Part shown: positions 1-4,629 of the stretch, piece after piece
Layout: every line of letters starts with the position of its first letter
How positions within the stretch are numbered: position 1 is the first letter of the stretch
DNA from: Balneolales bacterium
GTDB lineage: Bacteria; Bacteroidota; Rhodothermia; Balneolales; Natronogracilivirgulaceae
DNA: 5,688 nucleotides
Direction of reading: 5' to 3'
Assembly (NCBI GenBank): GCA_007135895.1
Contig: SLHZ01000187.1
Coordinates: forward strand, 1-5,688
Position numbers and translations under genes: made by a program
The notes under the pieces: generated by a model
The model's input: only the letters and a program-made list of their open reading frames with translations
What the model was told of the DNA's origin: nothing
Databases searched by the model: none

Positions 1-1
1 C

Positions 2-241
2 CTGGCCGACACCCTGCTTATCTACACCTGGGGAGTCGATCAGCTTGTCCTTGACGAAGAGGTGGTAAATATTGGTGTACTGCAGCACAGACACCAGTCA
101 GGCACTCCCGCCATCAACGTCTCGGTTACCGGCACTCTGGTCAACGAAGGGGTTATACGCGACAACCCCGATGGCGGATCGCTCACCCTTAACATTTATC
201 AAAATGTTGAAAACAGAGGGATATGGCAATCTGGATTTACG
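2..241 (+). other. Possible beta-solenoid (beta-helix) end of the large protein
   Basis: Three similar short strands recur about every 23-25 residues: VVNIGVLQ, LVNEGVIR and VENRGIWQ. Each has a V-x-N/E-x-G turn followed by hydrophobic residues. Spacing near one solenoid rung suggests the last turns of a right-handed beta-helix that begins upstream of the window. Only three rungs are visible, so this is a weak call. Confidence 0.4.
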
Positions 242-3200
242 AATATTGCAGGAGAAGAGGACCAGTTTTTACTCTTTGATGACGATAATCCGCTGGAAGG
301 AACTGTCACACTCCGTTCGGGTCTTCCGACCGGACCCTGGCAATGGATGAAAAACGATCATCCGCTGGCCGATGCCACACAAGCGAATCTCATTTTCAAC
401 CAGGGCCTGAACATTTCTGACCGTGGTTTTTATCACGCCATGGCCGGAGAGACCGAAAGCCGTACCATCGCCGTGCTTAATGTAGCGGAAATCACAGCGG
501 CCTTCAGCGCTGACATCGTCGAAGGAGGAGCCCCTCTTGTCGTAGCTTTTTCCGATGAATCGACGGGTGATCCGATGTTCTGGACATGGGATTTCGGTGA
601 CGGCAACTTCTCCGAAGAACAGAATCCGGTCCACACCTACGAAGAACCCGGTGTCTACTCCGTGACACTGTTTGTTTCTGATGGATGGCAGGAAGACCAC
701 GTTACTCTTGACGACTACATCACTGTAACCGAACCGGAACTGTCCGTTCTGCGCGGAACGGTTACCAGCGCTCTGACAGGCCAGCCGGTGAAAGGGGCGC
801 TTGTCTCGGTGGCCGGATTGACAGACATGACCGATGACAACGGTAATTACTTTTTTCACGATGTCCCGTTTGCCGGTGTCCAGATCAATTTCACCGCCGA
901 TGTCACAAGCGGGATCGTCCCGCTGGAAACCCAATTCACCAGTGATCTGCGGGAAGGCTTCCACACCATAACGGTATCAGCCGATGGATATGCCGATTTC
1001 GTCTTCAATGGCCTGGTCGTGGAAACCGGTGAAACGATCTATAACCTCTCCCTCACACCGGTGCTGGTTGACGCCGATCTTCGATTCGTGCTGAACTGGG
1101 GCGCTACCCCGCGCGACCTCGACTCGCACATGAAAACCCCCGATGGACACCATGTCTTCTTCAGCAGCAGGGGCAGTGCTACCTCAGCCCCTTACGTAAC
1201 ACTTGATGTGGATGTCACCAACGGTTACGGACCGGAAACCATCACGGTCTATCAACTCATGGAAGGGACCTATCACTATTACGTTTACAACTGGTCCGGA
1301 GAAGCCGCCATTACCGCTTCGCAAGCCGTGGTCCAGATCTACGACCGAGATGGCTTGCTCAACACCATTGAAGTACCGGTAAGTGGTGAAGGTCGATTCT
1401 GGCATGTTGCCACCATCAACGGTCAAACCGGGCGAATTGAACTCATCAACCGGATCGAAGCAACAGCACCCGGAACCCCTGATCCTCAGGGCAAAATTAT
1501 GGCGACCAAACCAGACGGACCGTCCGTCGTATCTTCTGTTCTCAGTAATGACGAACCCGATGAGGAGTGGACTTATTTCTGGTCGTTTGGCGATGGCAGC
1601 ACGTCCGAAGAAGCGGATCCCTTGCATACCTATACCGTGCCCGGCACATATACGGTCAGTGTAACCGCCACCAAAGGTGAAAGAGGGACCACCAGCACCC
1701 GTCGTGATTATATCCATGCTGTTCCCATGCCTCTGATGGCCGCTTTCAGCGCGGATGTTACCGAAGGGGAAGCACCCCTGGAGGTTGTCTTTACCGATGA
1801 GTCGGAAGGTGAAATTGTCGCCTGGGCATGGGATTTCGGTGACGGAAACTTCTCCGAAGAACCAAACCCGGTCCATACTTACCAGGATCCGGGAGTCTAC
1901 TCTGTTACGCTGTATATCACGGATGGCTTGCAGCTTGACAGTCTTGCCCGAATCGACTATATCACGGTCAACGAACCGCCTGGCGGTACTGTCACCGGTC
2001 GTGTTACGAATGCCCTGAACGGGGAACCTGTGGCCGGGGCACTGGTCATGATAGCCGACCTTGAAACCCTTACAGATGATAATGGTTTCTACGAAATTAG
2101 CGGACTCAGAGAAGCCGGGCTTCAGGTCACCTTTACCGCGGATATCACCAGCGGGTTCGCCCCTCTCGAAACACAGTTTACCGGCAGCCTGAGAGAGGGT
2201 TATCATACCATTACCGTGACCATGGATGGTTTTCTGCCTTTTGTATTCACCGGCCTGGCAGTAGGTTCAGGGGAAACGGTCTCCTTCGACCTCTCCTTGT
2301 CCCCCGAACTGGATGCCGGCACCAGTTTCCGTTTCGTGCTGAACTGGGGCGCTATTCCGCGTGATCTTGACTCGCACATGAAAACACCGGACGGATTCCA
2401 TGTCTATTACGCCAGCAGAGGCAATGCAACTTCCGCTCCCTTTGTAACGCTGGATGTGGACGTCACCAGCGGCTATGGTCCGGAAACGATCACGGTATAC
2501 GAACTGCAACCCGGTATATATCAGTACTTCGTCTACAACTGGTCCAATGAGGCGCCCATCACCACCTCGGATGCCGTGGTGCAGATCTACGACGAAAACG
2601 GACTGCTTCACAGCCTGGAGGTGCCTCAAACCGGCGAAGGGCGCTACTGGAATGTCGCCCAGCTGGATGGCAATACGGGTCACATTACCCTGATCAACAC
2701 GATCGTATCTGTTGAGCCCGGCACCGCCCATGGCAAGATCGCACAGCAGGATCAGCCCGGCCATCCCGCCTGGCCCCCGAAACCGGCGACGGTCGTACCG
2801 GGTACTCCACAGCACACCGGAACACAGTACACCGGAAGCGGCTCCCTGTTGGCGGGCCACAATGCCCTGAGCTCCTATCAGACAACCGAAGAGGCCGGGG
2901 ACTGGGCCTGGTTCTGGGAATTCGGCGACGGCAGCACATCCGACGAACCCGATCCGCTTCATACTTATCAGACTCCGGGTATCTACAGCGTGACCGTCAC
3001 GGTGAGTTCGGAAACCATGCAGGCGGCCAGTACCCGCCGCAACTACATCGAAGTGCTCAACCCCGTCACCGATATCGAAGCGGTTGATGACACGGTCTAT
3101 GTACGTGCCGGCAATATCGTGCGGGTCAACCCGATGGATAATGATGTACTGCCGGAGGACATGGAAGTGATGTTGCAACTGGAAAGCTGGCTGGCCGATT

Positions 3201-4204
3201 ACGGCATGCTCATGCCGACAGCCGATGGCCTCGGTTTCATCTACGCCAGTGCCTCCAATGTAACGGGCGTGGACATCATTCCCTACAGTGTAGTCCACCC
3301 GTTTGGATCGGTATCGGCCCATGTCTATATCCATGTCATCGAAGGCACCGATGAAAACCAGGCTCCCATCGTGGTCCTGCCTGTGGAAGTCTCCATCCTG
3401 GAAGACCATTCCATGGCGATACCGTTGGATAAACTCGTCTTCGACGATCGTGATCCGCTGGGTGACCTGACCCTCTCGGCAGCATCCGACAATCCGGCCG
3501 TTCACACACGGATCGATATGCAGGAACTCACCCTGGTTATTCATGCCGACGAAGACTGGTGGGGAGCGGCTACGGTCACCCTCACTGCAACCGATACCGA
3601 TGGGGCCAGTTCCAGCGATTACATGGCTGTCACCTTCATACCGGTCAACGACCCGCCTGTAGCCCTGTTCCGCATTCTCGATATGGTAACCGTCGATCAG
3701 GGTATACAGGTCACCTTCGAAGACCAGTCCCATGATGACCGGGATCCCGAGGGAGCGGTCATCGCCTGGTTTTGGGAGTTTGGTGACGGTGCCACATCCC
3801 ATGAACAGCATCCTCAGCATGTCTACACCGAAAACGGCGAATTCCTGGTACAATTGACCGTAACCGACAATGCCTCGGCTACGGCCACAACCAATACCCT
3901 CGTCGTTATTTCGATCACTTCGGCCGAGTATCTGGGAATCACCGAGTTCCGCCTCCATGGCAACTACCCCAACCCGTTCAATCCGGGGACAAAGATCCTT
4001 TTTGATCTGCCCGAAACCGGGCCGGTTCAGATTGAAGTGTTCAATGCTATGGGACAAAAGGTATCTGTGCTGAAGCAGGAAACCATGCCGGCCGGACGCC
4101 ATTCGGTTGAGGTGGATGCTACCCGATGGGCCAGCGGCATCTATCTCTACACGATCCGGTACGCCGACCATGCGTACACTCGTAAAATGACTCTTGTCAA
4201 ATAG
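2..4204 (+). CDS. Large multidomain PKD/CarboxypepD_reg/DUF2135-like secreted protein with T9SS sorting tail (5' end outside window)
   Basis: The frame is open from the first whole codon (base 2) to TAG at 4202-4204, giving 1,400 visible residues. The GTG at 62 has no signal peptide after it, so the true start lies upstream. Domains by base: possible beta-solenoid rungs to about 240; Ig-like 317-484; PKD 494-730 (WDFGDG); carboxypeptidase-regulatory-like 749-1060; YfaP/DUF2135-like 1079-1456; PKD back half 1565-1723; PKD 1736-1972; regulatory-like 1988-2305; DUF2135-like 2327-2704; Pro/Gln/His/Gly-rich linker 2705-2896; PKD back half 2897-3055; Big_9-like 3068-3340; cadherin-like 3356-3658; PKD 3656-3910; sorting tail 3950-4201. 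Such architectures belong to exported surface or matrix proteins, and the tail implies Sec export followed by T9SS transport. Adhesion or polymer binding is inference; no catalytic domain is visible, though one could lie upstream. Transcription should end at the hairpin 16 bases after the stop. Confidence 0.93.
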   Translation: MADTLLIYTWGVDQLVLDEEVVNIGVLQHRHQSGTPAINVSVTGTLVNEGVIRDNPDGGSLTLNIYQNVENRGIWQSGFTNIAGEEDQFLLFDDDNPLEGTVTLRSGLPTGPWQWMKNDHPLADATQANLIFNQGLNISDRGFYHAMAGETESRTIAVLNVAEITAAFSADIVEGGAPLVVAFSDESTGDPMFWTWDFGDGNFSEEQNPVHTYEEPGVYSVTLFVSDGWQEDHVTLDDYITVTEPELSVLRGTVTSALTGQPVKGALVSVAGLTDMTDDNGNYFFHDVPFAGVQINFTADVTSGIVPLETQFTSDLREGFHTITVSADGYADFVFNGLVVETGETIYNLSLTPVLVDADLRFVLNWGATPRDLDSHMKTPDGHHVFFSSRGSATSAPYVTLDVDVTNGYGPETITVYQLMEGTYHYYVYNWSGEAAITASQAVVQIYDRDGLLNTIEVPVSGEGRFWHVATINGQTGRIELINRIEATAPGTPDPQGKIMATKPDGPSVVSSVLSNDEPDEEWTYFWSFGDGSTSEEADPLHTYTVPGTYTVSVTATKGERGTTSTRRDYIHAVPMPLMAAFSADVTEGEAPLEVVFTDESEGEIVAWAWDFGDGNFSEEPNPVHTYQDPGVYSVTLYITDGLQLDSLARIDYITVNEPPGGTVTGRVTNALNGEPVAGALVMIADLETLTDDNGFYEISGLREAGLQVTFTADITSGFAPLETQFTGSLREGYHTITVTMDGFLPFVFTGLAVGSGETVSFDLSLSPELDAGTSFRFVLNWGAIPRDLDSHMKTPDGFHVYYASRGNATSAPFVTLDVDVTSGYGPETITVYELQPGIYQYFVYNWSNEAPITTSDAVVQIYDENGLLHSLEVPQTGEGRYWNVAQLDGNTGHITLINTIVSVEPGTAHGKIAQQDQPGHPAWPPKPATVVPGTPQHTGTQYTGSGSLLAGHNALSSYQTTEEAGDWAWFWEFGDGSTSDEPDPLHTYQTPGIYSVTVTVSSETMQAASTRRNYIEVLNPVTDIEAVDDTVYVRAGNIVRVNPMDNDVLPEDMEVMLQLESWLADYGMLMPTADGLGFIYASASNVTGVDIIPYSVVHPFGSVSAHVYIHVIEGTDENQAPIVVLPVEVSILEDHSMAIPLDKLVFDDRDPLGDLTLSAASDNPAVHTRIDMQELTLVIHADEDWWGAATVTLTATDTDGASSSDYMAVTFIPVNDPPVALFRILDMVTVDQGIQVTFEDQSHDDRDPEGAVIAWFWEFGDGATSHEQHPQHVYTENGEFLVQLTVTDNASATATTNTLVVISITSAEYLGITEFRLHGNYPNPFNPGTKILFDLPETGPVQIEVFNAMGQKVSVLKQETMPAGRHSVEVDATRWASGIYLYTIRYADHAYTRKMTLVK
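317..484 (+). other. Ig-like domain within the large protein
   Basis: The segment follows the pattern of bacterial Ig-like modules: a tryptophan strand (WQWMKNDHPL), then ADATQANLIF, then the D-x-G-x-Y corner (DRGFY) before the last strands ending in AVLNV. This matches the usual W-x-K-N-G-x-x-L ... D-x-G-x-Y scheme. The usual first cysteine is absent, as is common in bacterial copies. It sits between the possible solenoid and the first PKD domain, as a spacer or binding module. Confidence 0.6.
494..1723 (+). repeat. Duplicated domain block, copy 1 (PKD + regulatory-like + DUF2135-like + PKD back half)
   Basis: Copy 1 of an in-frame tandem duplication of about 410 residues. It starts at AAFSADIVEG and ends at STRRDYIHAV. 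The order is a full PKD domain (AAFSAD ... WDFGDGNFSEE ... HTY ... GVYSVTL), a carboxypeptidase-regulatory-like domain (GTVTSALTGQPVKGA ... TDDNGNYFF) with a PKD-like insert at 878-958, a DUF2135-like domain with LNWGATPRDLDSHMKTPDG and GYGPETITVY, a linker of about 35 residues, and a PKD back half (FGDGSTSEE ... HTY). It aligns module by module with 1736-3055. The longest exact DNA match I found is 22 bases (1085-1106 with 2333-2354). Confidence 0.9.
878..958 (+). other. PKD front-half-like insert inside regulatory-like domain, copy 1
   Basis: A carboxypeptidase-regulatory-like domain normally runs from the TDDNGNY strand and a short turn straight into an H-T-I-T-V-x-A-x-G-Y strand. Here 27 residues separate the two, including FTADVTSGIVPLETQFTS. 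That is the pattern of the first two strands of a PKD domain (F-x-A-D-x-T-x-G-x-x-P-L-x-x-x-F-T). No FGDG or HTY follows locally, so only the front half is present. Confidence 0.7.
1736..3055 (+). repeat. Duplicated domain block, copy 2
   Basis: Copy 2 of the block, starting AAFSADVTEG four residues after copy 1 ends and finishing STRRNYIEV. The module order and the 27-residue insert (2120-2200) are the same. The chief difference is the linker before the PKD back half: about 64 residues here against about 35 in copy 1. It is rich in Pro, Gln, His, Gly and Thr, but both linkers begin with a related PGT...GKI. In the best-conserved stretches most codon differences between copies are synonymous, so the protein sequence has been kept while the DNA drifted. 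This is an old duplication, not an assembly artefact. Confidence 0.9.
2120..2200 (+). other. PKD front-half-like insert inside regulatory-like domain, copy 2
   Basis: This is the equivalent 27-residue insert, with FTADITSGFAPLETQFTG. It matches the start of the full PKD domain at 1736 (FSADVTEGEAPLEVVFTD) at F, A, D, T, G, A, P, L, E, F and T. The residues on either side resemble each other (GLREAG before, SLREG at its end), as if the insertion point had been duplicated. As in copy 1, the PKD core motif does not follow. Confidence 0.7.
3068..3910 (+). other. Big_9-like, cadherin-like and final PKD domains (stalk)
   Basis: Three single-copy beta-sandwich modules follow the duplicated blocks. 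Bases 3068-3340 fit the Big_9/VCBS type: AVDDTVYV, then VNPMDNDVLPED, a G-x-D-x-x-x-Y strand (GVDIIPYSVV) and a final VHP..GSVSAHVYIHV. Bases 3356-3658 fit the cadherin-like tandem type: NQAPIVVL, ILEDHSMAIPL, FDDRDPLGDLTLS, GAATVTLTATDTDGA, ending PVNDPP. Bases 3656-3910 are a complete PKD domain with a slightly longer B-C loop carrying DDRDPEG, then WFWEFGDG and HVYTENGEF. The acidic DxDxDG-like loops could bind calcium, by family analogy. The modules probably form a rigid spacer before the sorting tail. Confidence 0.75.
3950..4201 (+). other. T9SS type A C-terminal sorting domain (Por secretion tail)
   Basis: The last 84 residues have all the usual marks: an N-terminal LHGNYPNPFNPGT box (YPNPFNP at 3965-3985), a FDLPETGPVQIEVFNAMGQ strand pair, AGRHSVEVDATRWASGIYLY, and the closing KMTLVK. 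In T9SS organisms this domain directs the protein through the outer membrane and is generally cleaved off, often with attachment of the protein to surface lipopolysaccharide. Its presence means the gene's 3' end is complete and the protein should lie on the cell surface or be released. Confidence 0.93.
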
Positions 4205-4219
4205 GATCTACCCTAACCC

Positions 4220-4260
4220 GGGGCCACAGAAACACACTTTCTGTGGCCCCTTAATTTTTT
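4220..4260 (+). terminator. Rho-independent terminator
   Basis: The arms at 4220-4232 (GGGGCCACAGAAA) and 4238-4250 (TTTCTGTGGCCCC) are perfect 13-base reverse complements around a 5-base CACAC loop. They are followed at once by TTAATTTTTT. The hairpin starts 16 bases after the stop of the large gene. On the opposite strand no T-run follows the stem, so it works in the plus direction only. It should largely uncouple the zinc-ribbon gene from upstream transcription. Confidence 0.95.
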
Positions 4261-4344
4261 GCCACGCATATACCGCCTGCAGAAGGATCAAAAAAATAGC
4301 CCGGATGAACCCCATGACGAAGGACTGGCAAACTGAAAAGCATC

Positions 4345-4350
4345 AGAAGG
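4345..4350 (+). promoter_or_regulatory. Ribosome binding site of the zinc-ribbon gene
   Basis: AGAAGG lies five bases before the ATG at 4356. It is the best Shine-Dalgarno-like match near any in-frame start and is the main reason for choosing 4356. The other in-frame ATGs at 4305 and 4314 have no such site at proper distance. Many Bacteroidota genes lack a strong site, so this is supportive rather than decisive. Confidence 0.6.
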
Positions 4351-4355
4351 ATCCC

Positions 4356-4583
4356 ATGACTTTCCCGAATCGCACGTACAAGATATGTCCCCAATGCGGT
4401 AATTTCTGCCGAAGTGAAGAGCATGATCAGTATTGCTCCCTTTGTGGCTCGAAAATGATCGATCACTGTCCGAATTGCAACAGACCAATCCGTCTACCCC
4501 ATTCAAAATATTGTCCCGCATGCGGCTCCTCGCTGCGAATCGATCATCCGGGTAAAAAGCAATCGACCGTTACACTCTTTTGA
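4356..4583 (+). CDS. Small double zinc-ribbon protein
   Basis: A 75-residue cytoplasmic-looking protein with four CxxC knuckles: CPQC (11-14), CSLC (27-30), CPNC (38-41) and CPAC (53-56). The pattern is C-x2-C-x12-C-x2-C-x7-C-x2-C-x11-C-x2-C, enough for two zinc ribbons, with an extra Cys at 18. The tail is short and basic (HPGKKQS). No signal peptide or membrane segment is seen. The middle (YCSLCGSKMIDHCPNC) resembles DUF2321-type and DZR ribbon proteins, which have no established specific role; nucleic-acid or protein binding is inference. The frame extends upstream to 4194 but crosses the terminator, so a later start is required: 4356 is preferred for its ribosome site, 4314 and 4305 are alternatives. 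I see no convincing promoter between 4260 and 4340. It converges on the kinase gene with a 46-base gap. Confidence 0.78.
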   Translation: MTFPNRTYKICPQCGNFCRSEEHDQYCSLCGSKMIDHCPNCNRPIRLPHSKYCPACGSSLRIDHPGKKQSTVTLF

Positions 4584-4629
4584 TTACCGAGTTCTAGTTC
4601 TTTATGAATACCCTTGAATAGTACGACGG

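Noticed and set aside
62..64. GTG as the start of the large gene
   Set aside because: The frame stays open back to base 2, no signal peptide follows the GTG, and a T9SS cargo needs one; the gene simply enters the window.
494..3055. Repeats considered as a CRISPR array or mobile element
   Set aside because: There are only two long copies, in frame, coding for the same protein modules, with no short direct repeats, spacers, terminal inverted repeats or transposase.
2267..4171. Long open frame of 634 codons on the minus strand opposite the large gene
   Set aside because: It is antisense to a stretch of clearly recognisable PKD, Big_9, cadherin-like and sorting domains, and its translation shows no domain of its own. 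The same holds for the minus-strand frames at 1184-2206 and 269-964.
4260..4345. Promoter for the zinc-ribbon gene (TTGCCA at 4259-4264 as a -35 box)
   Set aside because: No -10 box at proper spacing and no Bacteroidota-type TAnnTTTG motif follows; the match overlaps the terminator T-run.
4194..4355. Longer N-terminus for the zinc-ribbon protein starting at 4194
   Set aside because: It would overlap the end of the large gene and be translated through the perfect terminator hairpin; the encoded residues look like hairpin sequence rather than protein.
4251..4521. Minus-strand frames of 71 and 77 codons opposite the zinc-ribbon gene
   Set aside because: The four CxxC knuckles on the plus strand are strong coding evidence, and the antisense products show nothing recognisable.
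4584..4629. Bidirectional terminator between the converging zinc-ribbon and kinase genes
   Set aside because: The 46-base gap contains no inverted repeat long enough to support a hairpin and no T-run in proper position.
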